Source of the DNA: Haloferula sp. BvORR071
Lineage (GTDB): Bacteria > Verrucomicrobiota > Verrucomicrobiia > Verrucomicrobiales > Akkermansiaceae
Assembly (NCBI RefSeq): GCF_000739615.1
Contig: NZ_BATP01000002.1
Span: forward strand, 1-64,000
DNA length: 64,000 nt
Direction of reading: 5' to 3'
The notes beneath the pieces are model-generated. The model was not told where the DNA came from. It was given only the letters and a program-made list of their open reading frames with translations, and searched no databases. The position numbers and the translations under genes are program-made. This document shows, piece by piece, positions 50,148-59,716 of the stretch. The first letter of the stretch is position 1. Every line of letters begins with the position of its first letter.

Positions 50148-51482
50148 TCACGGCTTCACGGTCGCCCTGAGCCGTACATAGCTATTCTTCACCCCCGCCG
50201 CGGGGCTCACCGATACTCGCCCATCCTGGGCAGTCGTGATCCGGGCGGCCGGCACCGGTGTCCAGGTTTTCAAGTCAATCGACTCCTCTGCCGTCAAATT
50301 TCCGAAGCGTAGGCCGACGGCATCCGGCATCCAACTCAAGCTTGTCCCGGGAGCAAAGGCACCGCTGAAGGGCTGGCTGTAATTCTTCGGCGAGGTCCCT
50401 AACAGATACTCCACAAGGTTTGGCAAGCCATCACCATCCGGATCCGCCTCCATTCCCGAGCCGGGAATGCCTGCGGCCGAGATCCAACTGAGATAAGGTT
50501 GGTCGGGATTCAGGCCTAACAGATTCCGCAGGATTTCCCGGTCGCTGAACTTGGTGATCGAGGTGCCCAGCGCGGTGTTCAGGGCCCCGATGATCTCATT
50601 CGCGATATAAGCTTGTGCCACGGTGGAGGGGTGGAAGCCGTCCTTGCAGAAGACTTGCGTCGGCGGATTCTCCTGGCTGCCGGCAAGGGTAAACACCGTG
50701 CCGTTGATCTGGAAAGGTGCCTGATCGAAGACCCGGTCGGTCAGCAGGTCGAGCCGCGCGACGGTGGGCGGAACTGGTTCCGCCGCGGCCCAATCGATGA
50801 TCGATTGGTTGAAGGCGGCGATCTTCGCCCGCGTGCTCGCCCGCTTTTCCGGAACATTGTAGATGTTGGAGATCTGCGGCGTGGCACCGACATCCGGCAC
50901 CGTGCACACGATCACGGCCGGCGGATGTGCCCCGCGGTTCGCTCGCACCCAGTCGTGGATCGAGTTCAGGCGATTGCGGATCTGGTTGAAGAAATTGGCG
51001 GCCTCCGTGTCGTTGAAAATGTCGTTGTACTGCTGCTTCAGGTCGTTGGCGCCCAGCATGATCACTACCGCCGGAGTCACGAAGATTTGGTCTTCCAGTG
51101 CGTCCTTGGTGATCGCGTAGCCGAAGCCGAGGGGCTCTCCGTTCGGTGAGTCGGCCAGCAGGCGAAACCAGTTCAAGGTCGTCATCCCGGGGATGCCGAA
51201 GTTCCACTCATGACCGGCATTGCGGAGGTCGACATAGGAACCGCCGGTTGCTTCGAAGGGGCCCAGGCTCACCTCGTTCGGCCGGAAGATTCGCAAAAGC
51301 TCGGGCCAGCTCCGCACGTTGGCGTTGGTGCTGTTGGAGTCTGGCGCGGAGAAGGTCAGCTCATAGGCATACTCCTCCGTCATGCTGTCCCCGATGGCCA
51401 ATACCTTCAATGGGTCCGCGGCTTGCGACGCGGCGGCGAGGACGGTTAGAGAAGCAAGGATTCGAAACAACGCGCGCATCAT
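50148..51482 (-). CDS. Secreted SGNH/GDSL hydrolase
   Basis: 444 residues. A signal peptide (about 1-21) is followed by the SGNH blocks: 'VLAIGDSMTEEYAYEL' (nucleophile Ser), 'RNAGHEWNFGIPGMTTLNW' (Gly block), 'VVIMLGANDLKQQYND' (Asn block) and 'FCKDGFHPSTVAQAYIANEI' (Asp/His). It should hydrolyse esters on lipids or polysaccharides outside the cell. The last 110 residues are the phylum-typical C-terminal region ('YLSWISAAGIPGSG', 'DPDGDGLPNLVEYLLGTSP'), also seen in the proteins at 23456 and 51619, probably for sorting or anchoring. Confidence 0.88.
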   Translation of the reverse strand: MMRALFRILASLTVLAAASQAADPLKVLAIGDSMTEEYAYELTFSAPDSNSTNANVRSWPELLRIFRPNEVSLGPFEATGGSYVDLRNAGHEWNFGIPGMTTLNWFRLLADSPNGEPLGFGYAITKDALEDQIFVTPAVVIMLGANDLKQQYNDIFNDTEAANFFNQIRNRLNSIHDWVRANRGAHPPAVIVCTVPDVGATPQISNIYNVPEKRASTRAKIAAFNQSIIDWAAAEPVPPTVARLDLLTDRVFDQAPFQINGTVFTLAGSQENPPTQVFCKDGFHPSTVAQAYIANEIIGALNTALGTSITKFSDREILRNLLGLNPDQPYLSWISAAGIPGSGMEADPDGDGLPNLVEYLLGTSPKNYSQPFSGAFAPGTSLSWMPDAVGLRFGNLTAEESIDLKTWTPVPAARITTAQDGRVSVSPAAGVKNSYVRLRATVKP

Positions 51483-51558
51483 TCACGGCAGCTCCGCCGC
51501 GAGGGAACCTAGCCTCGATCAATGGGCTGCCAAGGGGCACAATGGCCGGTAATCTACG

Positions 51559-51592
51559 CAAAAAATGGGGCAGACCCTCGCAGGTCCGCCCC
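51559..51592 (-). terminator. Intrinsic terminator of the Calx-beta protein gene
   Basis: Read on the minus strand: GGGGCGGACC, six bases, GGTCTGCCCC, then ATTTTTT. The stem has one mismatch and starts 27 bp after the stop codon. Confidence 0.8.
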
Positions 51593-51618
51593 TTGGGGAT
51601 TCAAATCGGTTAGATCAA

Positions 51619-53970
51619 TCAGGGGTTCTGGGTCACCACTAGGCGCGCGAAGACCTTCTGCACCGTCGGGCTCGGGTCGGGAAGCTTGTAGGTGATGATC
51701 GAGGGGTTGTTCGTGGTGGGGTTGGCGTCAAGCCAAGAGCCGTTAGCCAGCGTGCTGGAGGTCTGGATCTTGTAGCTCACGTCGCCATTGGCCACGGCTT
51801 CAGCCCCCTTCGGATAGCTCACCAGACCATTTACGAGACTTCCCGCAGGCTGGCTGTCTGCCTTGGGATCGAGGCCCATGGCGTATTCCAGCAGATTTTC
51901 CAAGCCATCATTGTCGAAGTCTTGGGTGGGGCCACCGACACCGTTGGTGGAGGCCCAAGTGCCGTAGTTGCTACCGCCGCTGCCGAGGGTAAAGGCGGTG
52001 GTATCGAAGGGCACGTCAGGAGCAGTGCCATTGGCGCTTTGATCGTTGGTTCCGTCTTCGTCCGCCCAGTTGGCAGCCGCATTGCCGATGAGGGTCAGGT
52101 AGTCCGCGAAGCTCGCTTGTGTATTGCGAGCACCAGTATAGGCCGCCACATCGATATCCTTGCCCAAGGTCACCAAATGAGAGGCGCTGAGGCCCGTGCC
52201 TGCAATCGAGTCCGTGTCCGTGGTCGTAAGGGCAGCCAAGAAACCAGTCGCGACACTGAGCGAGCCCTGATATGCATAGACGGTTTCACCACTGCCACCG
52301 AGATCGAAGCTGTTTGACCTGGTGATGCTGCCCGCGTTGGCGGTGGGTGTGGCCGTGCTCAGTCCATCCAAGGCAACGATCGCACCAGCAGCTACGCCAC
52401 CGGTTGGAGCCGTCCAGGTGATGAAGCCTTCGCCGGTATTGAAAGCCCCGCCAGAGCCGATGTCGCTTCCGTTCCACTCATTGTCGGTGAAGTAAATCAC
52501 ATCGCCTTGTGCGATCGTAGTCAGAGCGACGAAGGCAAGGTTGTCGTTGCCATCAGCATTGAAGCCGACGAAGGCAATGGCTCCGGGACTGAGCGTCGGA
52601 GGGGACGGGATGTCGCCGTCGTCTTTCACCGTGATGCTTGTCGTCCCTTGGGTGTAGCCAAGCGCCGTGGCGCGGATCGTCACAGGACGGTCGCCGTCCT
52701 GATCGGTGTCATTGACCGCATTGATCGGAAAGGTGATCGAATCGGTATTGGCAAGAACGGTGACTGTCGCGGGAACCGTCGCCTCAGAGGTGTCGAAGGA
52801 GGTCAGGGTGACCACCAAATCCACCGGCGTGTTTTGCGCCAGTTCGATTGTGCCAGTGGCGGCATTCGCTCCCGCGCCCTCACTAAAGGTATCCGGCTCG
52901 ACCCCAATGCCGATCGGGGTATCGATGCCGTCGTCGGCTACGTTCACTTGGAATTGGCCTGTAGTATAGCCGCCGACGGTGGCTGTCAGCGTAACCGGAA
53001 TCGGATTGGCCTCGACCAGGAAGTCATCCACCGCAGCAATAGGGAAGGGGGCGGAAGTGCTTCCAGCCGGAATGGTCACAGTCGGTGGGACAGTGGCCTC
53101 CGTGGTGTCGCTGGAAGCAAGTGTTACTATCAGGGGGGCACCCAAGGCAGCGGGGATGGTCACGGTACCAACGGCTGCCGTGGCCCCGGCATTCTCAGCG
53201 AAGCCGGCTGGCGTCGCAGTCAGAACAATGGCAGGTTGGCTTTCGACCACCCAGGAAATGGCCAAGTTATCGACGGCCAAGCCTTGGTCCGCGCCCGCAT
53301 CATCGGGGTCTGCCCAGCGCAGCATCACATACTCGCCATTTGCTACGGTAATGGCCGGATTGCTGGAGATAGCTACCTTGTTTGCAGCATCATTGCCAAC
53401 CAAGGCTCCCGCCGTGCCGCCGGTGATCGGCCCAGTGAAATCGGCTGTAGCAATTGCCGTCCAACCTGCGGGGAGGAGATCCGAGGGCTCCACCGCGATT
53501 GGGGCGCTATCTTTCTTGTACGAAACCGTGAGCTTGTTAGAGTTAGCCGCAGCCCCGTTGCGCCACTGCTCACCGGTGTAGGCGAGTGAGTTGATCGTAA
53601 GGGAGGACCCAGAGGTGTTGTGGAGAAGAACACCGTAGGTCATGATCTGCGGAGTACCCGATCCGACCGAGCCTAGAGCTCGCTCTGTGTCAGTGCCGAC
53701 ACCATAGGAATAGAGTTGCCCGGAATTGCTGCCTCCGGCGTTAGCTGCGATATTGAAGTTTCCGGTTCCTGCCTTTCGGGCTGCATACCAGTTGGGCAGA
53801 GTCGTGTTGTCTGCCCACGCGGCATTGGTGGTGCTAGTGGTCAGGGTGTCGAAATCCTGAGCGTAACTCCCAGCTCCGGACATGGTCACAGCCTGACCGA
53901 AAGCGCTGGAACAAAGGCATAGCGAGACCGCGGATAGCGGAAACAGCGACAGGGGATGCGTGCTTTTCAT
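51619..53970 (-). CDS. Large secreted Calx-beta protein
   Basis: 783 residues. The signal peptide is about 1-25 ('LSLFPLSAVSLCLCSSAFGQ'). Residues about 28-245 form a beta-sandwich found in many secreted proteins of this phylum. Two Calx-beta repeats follow ('GFAENAGATAAVGTVTIP' with 'VTLASSDTTEATVPPTVTIP', and 'TFSEGAGANAATGTIELA' with 'VTLTSFDTSEATVPATVTVL'). Next is a lamin-tail-like domain ('IAFVGFNADGNDNLAFVALT', 'IYFTDNEWNGSD'), and last the 'DFDNDGLENLLEYAMGLDP' terminal region. Calx-beta repeats bind Ca2+. Adhesion or matrix function is likely but unproven. The gene diverges from the GbsR-type regulator. Confidence 0.85.
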   Translation of the reverse strand: MKSTHPLSLFPLSAVSLCLCSSAFGQAVTMSGAGSYAQDFDTLTTSTTNAAWADNTTLPNWYAARKAGTGNFNIAANAGGSNSGQLYSYGVGTDTERALGSVGSGTPQIMTYGVLLHNTSGSSLTINSLAYTGEQWRNGAAANSNKLTVSYKKDSAPIAVEPSDLLPAGWTAIATADFTGPITGGTAGALVGNDAANKVAISSNPAITVANGEYVMLRWADPDDAGADQGLAVDNLAISWVVESQPAIVLTATPAGFAENAGATAAVGTVTIPAALGAPLIVTLASSDTTEATVPPTVTIPAGSTSAPFPIAAVDDFLVEANPIPVTLTATVGGYTTGQFQVNVADDGIDTPIGIGVEPDTFSEGAGANAATGTIELAQNTPVDLVVTLTSFDTSEATVPATVTVLANTDSITFPINAVNDTDQDGDRPVTIRATALGYTQGTTSITVKDDGDIPSPPTLSPGAIAFVGFNADGNDNLAFVALTTIAQGDVIYFTDNEWNGSDIGSGGAFNTGEGFITWTAPTGGVAAGAIVALDGLSTATPTANAGSITRSNSFDLGGSGETVYAYQGSLSVATGFLAALTTTDTDSIAGTGLSASHLVTLGKDIDVAAYTGARNTQASFADYLTLIGNAAANWADEDGTNDQSANGTAPDVPFDTTAFTLGSGGSNYGTWASTNGVGGPTQDFDNDGLENLLEYAMGLDPKADSQPAGSLVNGLVSYPKGAEAVANGDVSYKIQTSSTLANGSWLDANPTTNNPSIITYKLPDPSPTVQKVFARLVVTQNP

Positions 53971-54121
53971 GGGTCGTCTTTTGAGCCTTGAGAAGGGAAT
54001 TGGGCGGGCGGGAAGCAGAATAGGTGCCGACCGTTAGTAAGCATCTGAACAAATGTTCCCAATTCGTCACTGGGTGAGCGCAATCTCAGGATCGCAAAGT
54101 TTCCGCTTGCTGTTCTCGAAC

Positions 54122-54139
54122 TTTCAGTAAATAGTGAAA
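54122..54139. promoter_or_regulatory. Inverted repeat TTTCA-N8-TGAAA before the GbsR-type gene
   Basis: TTTCA, GTAAATAG, TGAAA, ending five bases before the regulator ATG. The same arms with the same 8-base spacer recur before the next gene at 54691. A candidate autoregulatory operator of the GbsR-type protein. Confidence 0.5.
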
Positions 54140-54144
54140 ACAAG

Positions 54145-54666
54145 ATGAGCGGCGAGCGCGAACGGTTGAAAGCGGCACGAGAGGAGTTCGTGGCGCAGTG
54201 GGGCGCGATGGGCTCGCAGTGGGGGATCAACCGCACGATGGCGCAAATTCATGCACTTCTCATGACCGCTCCTGAGCCGGTCTCGACCGACGAGGTGATG
54301 GAAGAGCTCGAAATCAGCCGCGGAAATGCCCACACCAATTTGAAGGAGCTCGTTGCTTGGGGTCTTGTCCGGATCGTTGTGAAGAAGGGCGAGCGCCGCG
54401 AGTTTTTCGACGCGGAGAAGGACGTTTGGCAGATTTTCACGATCGTCACCCGCGAGCGCAAGAAGCGCGAGATTGAGCCTACACTTGGGGTTCTGAATCA
54501 CTGTGCGGAAAGCACCCGCGACCTAACCACGGCTGACGGCAAGGCCTTTCACGCTCAAATCCGCCAGCTCGAAGAGTTTGTGGGATTTGCTTCAAAAGTC
54601 GCGGACCGGGTGGGCTCCATGAAGCATGGCTTTGCCATCCAGCTCGCCGCCAAGCTGTTGGGCTGA
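54145..54666 (+). CDS. GbsR/MarR-type transcriptional regulator
   Basis: 173 residues. The GbsR-family pattern is clear: 'FVAQWGAMGSQWGINRTMAQ', 'IHALLMTAPEPVSTDEVMEE', the recognition helix 'LEISRGNAHTNLKELVAWGL', the wing 'VRIVVKKGERREFFDAEKDV', and a dimerising C-terminal helix pair. Members control osmoprotectant uptake or synthesis in other bacteria. No glycine betaine gene is nearby here. Matching inverted repeats before this gene and the next suggest it regulates both. Confidence 0.88.
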   Translation: MSGERERLKAAREEFVAQWGAMGSQWGINRTMAQIHALLMTAPEPVSTDEVMEELEISRGNAHTNLKELVAWGLVRIVVKKGERREFFDAEKDVWQIFTIVTRERKKREIEPTLGVLNHCAESTRDLTTADGKAFHAQIRQLEEFVGFASKVADRVGSMKHGFAIQLAAKLLG

Positions 54667-54688
54667 AGCGTCTTTTTGGCGCGAACCA

Positions 54689-54710
54689 ATTTTCAAAAGA
54701 TCCTGAAAAT
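54689..54710. promoter_or_regulatory. Inverted repeat ATTTTCA-N8-TGAAAAT before the epimerase gene
   Basis: Perfect 7-bp arms with an 8-base spacer, about 40 bp before the epimerase start. The inner five bases and spacing equal the site before the regulator gene. A Shine-Dalgarno-like AGGAAAGG follows at 54733-54740. Confidence 0.5.
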
Positions 54711-54749
54711 AGCGTAAATTAACCACGCTCAGAGGAAAGGTAGGACAAG

Positions 54750-55767
54750 ATGAATCCGCAAATCGTGATCTTCGCCGCCAACGGCTTTATGGGCCGCTAT
54801 TTGGCACGCCACTACCAACGCCAAGGACGCGAGGTCGTCTGCGTGGCACGGCATCGCGAGGGCTGGAGTGGCGACGGGATGTTTCTCGAATGGGATGGCC
54901 GGACCGAAGGTCCATGGGCCTTGGCTCTCGAAGGTGCCGAGCGGGTCATCAACCTAGCAGGACGCAGTGTGAACTGTCGCTACGACGAGCGGAACCGGCG
55001 TGAGATCATCGAGTCGCGGGTCGCTTCGACAAGCGTGATAGGCCAAGCGATTGCTGCCTGCCGGATCCCGCCGAAGCTGTGGATGAACGCCAGTACGGCC
55101 ACCATCTATCGGCATGCCGAAGATAGGGCACAGGATGAGTGGGAAGGGGAGCCCGGCGATGGCTTCTCGATGCAGGTCGCCCGGGCCTGGGAGGAGGCCT
55201 TCTTCGCCGCCAAAGTGCCCGGCCTGACCCGGAAGGTGGCTCTGCGTGCGGGCATGGTCCTCGCGAATGAATATGGCACCGTCTTCGAAGTCCTCCGCCA
55301 TCTGACCCGCCGTGGGCTCGGCGGCACCATGGGGAATGGGAAACAACGGGTGAGCTGGATCCACATGGATGACCTGCTGGCCGCCATCGACTTCATTGCC
55401 GCGGATCCCTTGTTGGATGGCGTCTTCAATCTCACAGCTCCAGAGTTTCCCTCCAACCGCGAGCTGATGCGGGCCTTCCGCGAGCAGCAGGGAGCCCCCC
55501 TTCGGCTTGCCAGCCGCGCGCTGGATGTTGGAGATCGGTGCCCGCTTGCTGAAGACGGAAACCGAGCTGGTCCTCAAGAGCCGCTGGGCCGATCCCCGCC
55601 GCCTCCGCGAGGCCGGTTTCCGCTGGCGCTGGCCGCGACTTGATGCCGCGCTAGCGGATTTGGAGATGAGACCGGGCCTGAGCGGTTTTTTCCGGGAGGC
55701 GGAGCGTCGCTCGGCCGGTGTCCACGTGTGGACTGCTGGCAAGAAGCTAGCCGCCGGCACGCGCTGA
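54750..55767 (+). pseudogene. TIGR01777-family NAD-dependent epimerase, frameshifted
   Basis: The first 250 residues match TIGR01777 (YfcH-like) short-chain dehydrogenases: 'VIFAANGFMGRYLARHYQRQ', 'GAERVINLAGRSVNCRYDER', 'WMNASTATIYRHAED' and 'VSWIHMDDLLAAIDFIAADP'. At 55495-55500 a run of six C shifts the frame. The first frame then ends at 55643 in unrelated Pro/Arg-rich sequence. The missing C-terminal DUF1731 region ('RLLKTETELVLKSRWADPRR', 'GFRWRWPRLDAALADL') continues in another frame to 55767. With five C the reading would be seamless. Real mutation, slippage-based switching, or a sequencing error are all possible. Candidate GbsR-type target. Confidence 0.8.
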
Positions 55768-55803
55768 AATTTCCCAAGCTTCTACTGGTTTTCCTCTACT
55801 CTC

Positions 55804-56007
55804 ATGTTGCGCTTCCTTCCTGCCGCGCTTGCCGTTCTCGGCCTATGCATGTTCGCGCTGAGCCTCTGGTTGCAGGAAGGCTCGGCCCCGACCGCGGCTG
55901 AGGTTCTCTCGCCACCGCCGACTCGTGAGGAGCCCGCGAAGCCACGCGAAACTCTCGCACCTGATGCGCTTGAAACGGTGCCGGTGGCGATGGAGTGGAG
56001 TCGATAG
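55804..56007 (+). CDS. Small membrane-anchored protein, unknown
   Basis: 67 residues. An N-terminal hydrophobic stretch ('FLPAALAVLGLCMFALSLWL') is followed by a Pro/Glu-rich tail ('VLSPPPTREEPAKPRETLAP'). This is a likely single-pass or lipid-free anchored periplasmic protein. It is 36 bp after the broken epimerase gene. The family is not recognised. Confidence 0.55.
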   Translation: MLRFLPAALAVLGLCMFALSLWLQEGSAPTAAEVLSPPPTREEPAKPRETLAPDALETVPVAMEWSR

Positions 56008-56117
56008 ATCCCACGGGTTCCCAGCCTTTCTGCGGATGGTGATGTCATGCAGGTGCTTTTTGCACAGGAAAGCTTTGTGAATCAGGAGCTGCTCGGCTAA
56101 TCTAGGGAACTCTCCGC

Positions 56118-57299
56118 ATGGCCGAACCCGGACTGTCCCCCAAGAAGCCCCGCGCCACCCAGATGTTGCTTGTACTAGCGGCACTTGTGGTGGTGATCGC
56201 AGGCTTGAAGGCAGCGCAGGCCTTTTTCGTGCCGGTGCTGTTGGCTTTCTTTATCGCCACGGTGAGCTTTCCGGTCACCGATTGGTTGATGCGCCACCGC
56301 ATGCCGCCTGCCGTGGCGGTATTTCTCACGGTGTTGGTGGACTTCGCGTTCTTGGCCGGTGTGATCGTGCTGGGAATTACCATCATTGGCGACCTCCAGG
56401 ACAAGTGGGATTCCGAATACTACAACCTCGCCCGGGCAAAGATTCAGGACGCCAGCACCGCCATCGCCGGCAAGCTGGAAGAGTGGGGCGTGGAAGACGG
56501 GGCGGAGAAGGTGAAGGAATTCACCACCCAGAACCTGGCCGAGCTTAGCAACATCAAGGGCTCCACCTACCTGAGCCTCGGCACGGGCGTGGTGAGCCGC
56601 GTGTTTTCCTTTCTCGCCACCTCCGTGGTGGTGATCGTGTTGACCATTTTCATGCTCTCGGAAGCGCGAGGCTTCAGCAACCGCTTCGGGGCGATCCGTG
56701 AGGCCCGGGGGCCCAATTTTGGCCGGATGTCCGGCGCGATGCTGGATACCCAGCGCTATCTGGGGATCAAAACCATCATCAGCTTGGCGACCGGGATTCT
56801 GGCCGGGGTGCTCTGCTGGGTGGCGGGGCTCGATTTCTTCCTGCTGTGGGGAATTCTCGCCTTCGTGATGAATTTCATCCCAGCGGTCGGCTCGGCGATC
56901 GCGTCGGTTCCGCCGATCCTGCTTGCCTTGATCGCGAAGGATGGTGGGGTCGCGGATGCGGTGGTGGTCGCTGCCGGCTACGGGCTGATCAACATGTTCC
57001 TCGATAACTTCGTGCAGCCAATGCTGCTCGGGCGCCGCTTCGGCCTGTCGATCCTGGTGGTTGTGCTCTGCGTAATCTTCTGGGGCTGGCTCTGGGGCTT
57101 GGTGGGAATCATCCTCGCGGTGCCGCTGACGATGATTCTCAAGGTGATCTTGGACAATAGCGACGAGTTCCGCTGGGTGGCCGTGGCCATCGGTCAGGAG
57201 GGTCGCAAGCCGCCGCAGGAAGAAGATGCGGTCATGAATCTGCCGGGCGGGAGCGAGGTGCCGCCGCGCGGGACGCCGGATGTAGCGAGCCGCGGCTAG
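56118..57299 (+). CDS. AI-2E family (PerM/TqsA-like) membrane transporter
   Basis: 393 residues with about eight membrane segments. The family pattern includes 'KAAQAFFVPVLLAFFIATVS', a periplasmic-like central part ('SEYYNLARAKIQDASTAIAG'), 'TQRYLGIKTIISLATGILAG', 'LLWGILAFVMNFIPAVGSAI', 'DNFVQPMLLGRRFGLSILVV' and 'GWLWGLVGIILAVPLTMIL'. The family includes AI-2 exporters and Na+/H+ antiporters, so the substrate is unclear. It stands alone between the small anchored protein and heme A synthase. Confidence 0.9.
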   Translation: MAEPGLSPKKPRATQMLLVLAALVVVIAGLKAAQAFFVPVLLAFFIATVSFPVTDWLMRHRMPPAVAVFLTVLVDFAFLAGVIVLGITIIGDLQDKWDSEYYNLARAKIQDASTAIAGKLEEWGVEDGAEKVKEFTTQNLAELSNIKGSTYLSLGTGVVSRVFSFLATSVVVIVLTIFMLSEARGFSNRFGAIREARGPNFGRMSGAMLDTQRYLGIKTIISLATGILAGVLCWVAGLDFFLLWGILAFVMNFIPAVGSAIASVPPILLALIAKDGGVADAVVVAAGYGLINMFLDNFVQPMLLGRRFGLSILVVVLCVIFWGWLWGLVGIILAVPLTMILKVILDNSDEFRWVAVAIGQEGRKPPQEEDAVMNLPGGSEVPPRGTPDVASRG

Positions 57300-57366
57300 T
57301 TTGGTTGCTCTGGAGCGACCTTGCATTTGCATCGCGGACGGCTAGTGCCAATGCTCGGCGGTGCGC

Positions 57367-58383
57367 ATGAATCTGTTCCAGAAGTTTGCCACCGCGGCGC
57401 TCGTCGCCGTCATCGTATTGATTTGCGTGGGTGCGATCGTGCGGGTCAGCGGTGCGGGGATGGGCTGCCCGGACTGGCCGAAGTGCTGGGGAGGCTATGT
57501 GCCGCCTTCGAGCAAGGAGGAGATCGACCTGTCCAAACTGGATTTCTCCAAGTTCGAGCGCGCGGCGAAGCGCTATGGACGCGATCCCTCCACGGTCACG
57601 CCAGAGCATGTGCTGGAGAGCTTCAATCCGGTCTTCGCTTGGACCGAATACATCAACCGCCTGAGCTCCACGCCGGTTGGATTCTTCACGGTGGGCACCT
57701 TGGTCTTAGCCCTGCTCAGGCAGCGGCGCAGGCCCTTGGTGGTCGCTGCGGCGACTCTCTCGGTGCTACTCGTGGGAGTGAATGCCTGGATGGGCAAGGA
57801 AGTCGTTTCGAGCGACCTCAAACCGGGCGTGCTAACGGTCCACATGGCACTGGCGATGTTGCTGGTGCTGCCGCTGAGCTATGCTGCATGGCGGGGATGT
57901 GATGAGCCGTGGCGGGTGGCTGGTGATCCAGTGTCCGTCCGGCGTTTGCGCATTCTGACCGGCTGCTTGTTGCTGCTGATCTTCGTGGAAGGGGTCTTGG
58001 GCACCCAGATCCGCGAGTTGAACACGCATCTCCTCAAGACGCATCCGGGAGTTGGCCGGGTGGAATGGATCGGGTCTCTGGAGCGCTCTTGGGAGTATCT
58101 GGTGCACCGCAGCTTCTCTTGGATGATCTTGGCCGTGGCGATCGGGGCATGGTTGAGAACCAGAAAGAGTGGTTCGGCCGGCAAAATCGCGACTGGGGCC
58201 TTGGCCGTCGTGATCGGGCAGATGGTTCTCGGCCTGATCATGGCACGGGTGGAGATCCATCCCGCGGTGCAGGTGGCGCACCTCGGGCTTTCGGCGATCT
58301 TGCTCGCGCTGGTGACTGTGTGGTTTTGCGGGGCGGGGTCAGGAACGCCGCGGCGCGCCGCCGCTTTGGCTGCGGATAAGTGA
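57367..58383 (+). CDS. Heme A synthase (COX15/CtaA family)
   Basis: 338 residues from the ATG at 57367; a GTG two codons earlier is possible. Eight hydrophobic segments are visible. 'IVRVSGAGMGCPDWPKCWGG' is the CtaA/Cox15 signature with its cysteine pair. 'FAWTEYINRLSSTPVGFFTV' and later 'VHMALAMLLVLPL', 'EYLVHRSFSWMILAVAIGAW' and 'VQVAHLGLSAILLALVTVWF' carry the heme-ligand histidines. It oxidises heme O to heme A for cytochrome oxidase. One His normally seen before the second helix of the first half seems replaced by Asn in 'EYINR', so a modified member is possible. Confidence 0.85.
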   Translation: MNLFQKFATAALVAVIVLICVGAIVRVSGAGMGCPDWPKCWGGYVPPSSKEEIDLSKLDFSKFERAAKRYGRDPSTVTPEHVLESFNPVFAWTEYINRLSSTPVGFFTVGTLVLALLRQRRRPLVVAAATLSVLLVGVNAWMGKEVVSSDLKPGVLTVHMALAMLLVLPLSYAAWRGCDEPWRVAGDPVSVRRLRILTGCLLLLIFVEGVLGTQIRELNTHLLKTHPGVGRVEWIGSLERSWEYLVHRSFSWMILAVAIGAWLRTRKSGSAGKIATGALAVVIGQMVLGLIMARVEIHPAVQVAHLGLSAILLALVTVWFCGAGSGTPRRAAALAADK

Positions 58384-58470
58384 TGCAGCTATAGCGGTTA
58401 CGGTTCGCCAGCACGGCTCGCTGCGCCCTTTGGGTGGCTCTGCCCGGGGGCCTCAGAGGCGGTCATCCAC

Positions 58471-58513
58471 GAGAAGTGCTTCGTCCGCACACGGCGTGTG
58501 CGGACTACTTCTC
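58471..58513. terminator. Bidirectional hairpin between heme A synthase and alanine dehydrogenase
   Basis: GAGAAGT, five bases, GTCCGCACAC, GGC, GTGTGCGGAC, T, ACTTCTC: a 10-bp perfect inner stem and a 7-bp outer stem. It overlaps the stop codon of ald and lies 88 bp after the heme A synthase stop. No long T-run follows, so termination would rely on the stem. Confidence 0.6.
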
Positions 58514-59624
58514 AGACTCCTAACAGCTCTGCAGCGGATTCGACCGGCATGCCGTGGGCCTCGCCGACGGGGGAGCAGGTGAGCTTGCCGCCAGTGCAGT
58601 TGACCGCGCCGAGGATGTCCTTGCGGATTTTGCAGGCTCCGGCCACGCCGTTGTCGGCGAGCATGGTGATCCAGCGCTGGGTCACGTTGTTGAGAGCTTG
58701 GGTTGCCGTGCGGGAGTAGGCTCCCGGCATGTTGGCCACGCAGTAGTGGATGACGTCTTCCTCCACGTAAGTCGGGGACTGGTGGGTGGTCGGGCGGGTC
58801 GTTTCCGCACAACCGCCTTGGTCAACCGCGATATCCACGAACACACTGCCCGGCTGCATTTGCCTGAGCATCTCGCGGGTGATCAGCTTGGGTGCCTTCG
58901 CACCGGGAACGAGCACGGCACCGATGACCAGATCGACGCGGGGCAAAAGTTCGGCGAGATTTGCCTCGCTCGAATAGACCGTGTGGGTGCCGGTCATCGT
59001 GATGTCGAGGAAGCGCATGCGCTCGAAGTCGACCTCAAGGATGGTGACGTCCGCGCCGATGCCGGTGGCCACGCGGGCAGCATTCACACCCGCGGTGCCG
59101 CCGCCGATGACGACCACGCGGCCCGGGGCCACGCCGGGCACGCCGCCGAGCAGGGTGCCGCGGCCGCCATTGTGCTTTGCCAAATGATAGGAGCCCACGA
59201 TCGAAGCCATGCGGCCGGCGATCTCACTCATCGGCTCTAACAGCGGAAGGCGATGGTTCACCTCCAGCGTCTCGTAGGCGAGTGCAGTGCAACCGCTGGC
59301 GACCAAGGTTTCGGTGAGCGTCTTGCCTGCAGCCAAGTGCAGGTAGGTGAAGAGAATGTGATGCGGCTGCAGGCGGGCGATCTCCTCCGGTTGTGGCTCC
59401 TTGACCTTCACGATCATCTCCGCAGCGCTGAAGACGGCATCGGCATCGGGCAAGATCTCGGCCCCTGCTGCGAGGTATTGCTCGTCGCTGTAGCTGGCGC
59501 CGTTGCCGGCACCGGCTTGCACGAAAACCCGGTGGCCACGCTTCACTAGATCCCCCGCGGAAGCTGGAATCATGGAGACGCGGTTTTCCTGTGCCTTGAT
59601 TTCCTTCGGGATGCCGATGTTCAT
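58512..59624 (-). CDS. ald: Alanine dehydrogenase
   Basis: 370 residues, the usual length. The N-terminus '[20 protein letters not shown]' and substrate residues, the catalytic His in '[19 protein letters not shown]', the glycine-rich NAD loop '[20 protein letters not shown]', and '[20 protein letters not shown]' are all present. It interconverts L-alanine and pyruvate plus ammonia with NAD+. The gene stands alone, ending in a strong hairpin. Confidence 0.96.
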   Translation of the reverse strand: MNIGIPKEIKAQENRVSMIPASAGDLVKRGHRVFVQAGAGNGASYSDEQYLAAGAEILPDADAVFSAAEMIVKVKEPQPEEIARLQPHHILFTYLHLAAGKTLTETLVASGCTALAYETLEVNHRLPLLEPMSEIAGRMASIVGSYHLAKHNGGRGTLLGGVPGVAPGRVVVIGGGTAGVNAARVATGIGADVTILEVDFERMRFLDITMTGTHTVYSSEANLAELLPRVDLVIGAVLVPGAKAPKLITREMLRQMQPGSVFVDIAVDQGGCAETTRPTTHQSPTYVEEDVIHYCVANMPGAYSRTATQALNNVTQRWITMLADNGVAGACKIRKDILGAVNCTGGKLTCSPVGEAHGMPVESAAELLGV

Positions 59625-59716
59625 GAGCGTGGCCTTACACGCTAGTCGGCATCGCGGCGCTTGTCTTTGCGGAATCGGGCAGCTGGACGGAAGGTTCGGG
59701 CCAAATCAGCGCGTGA

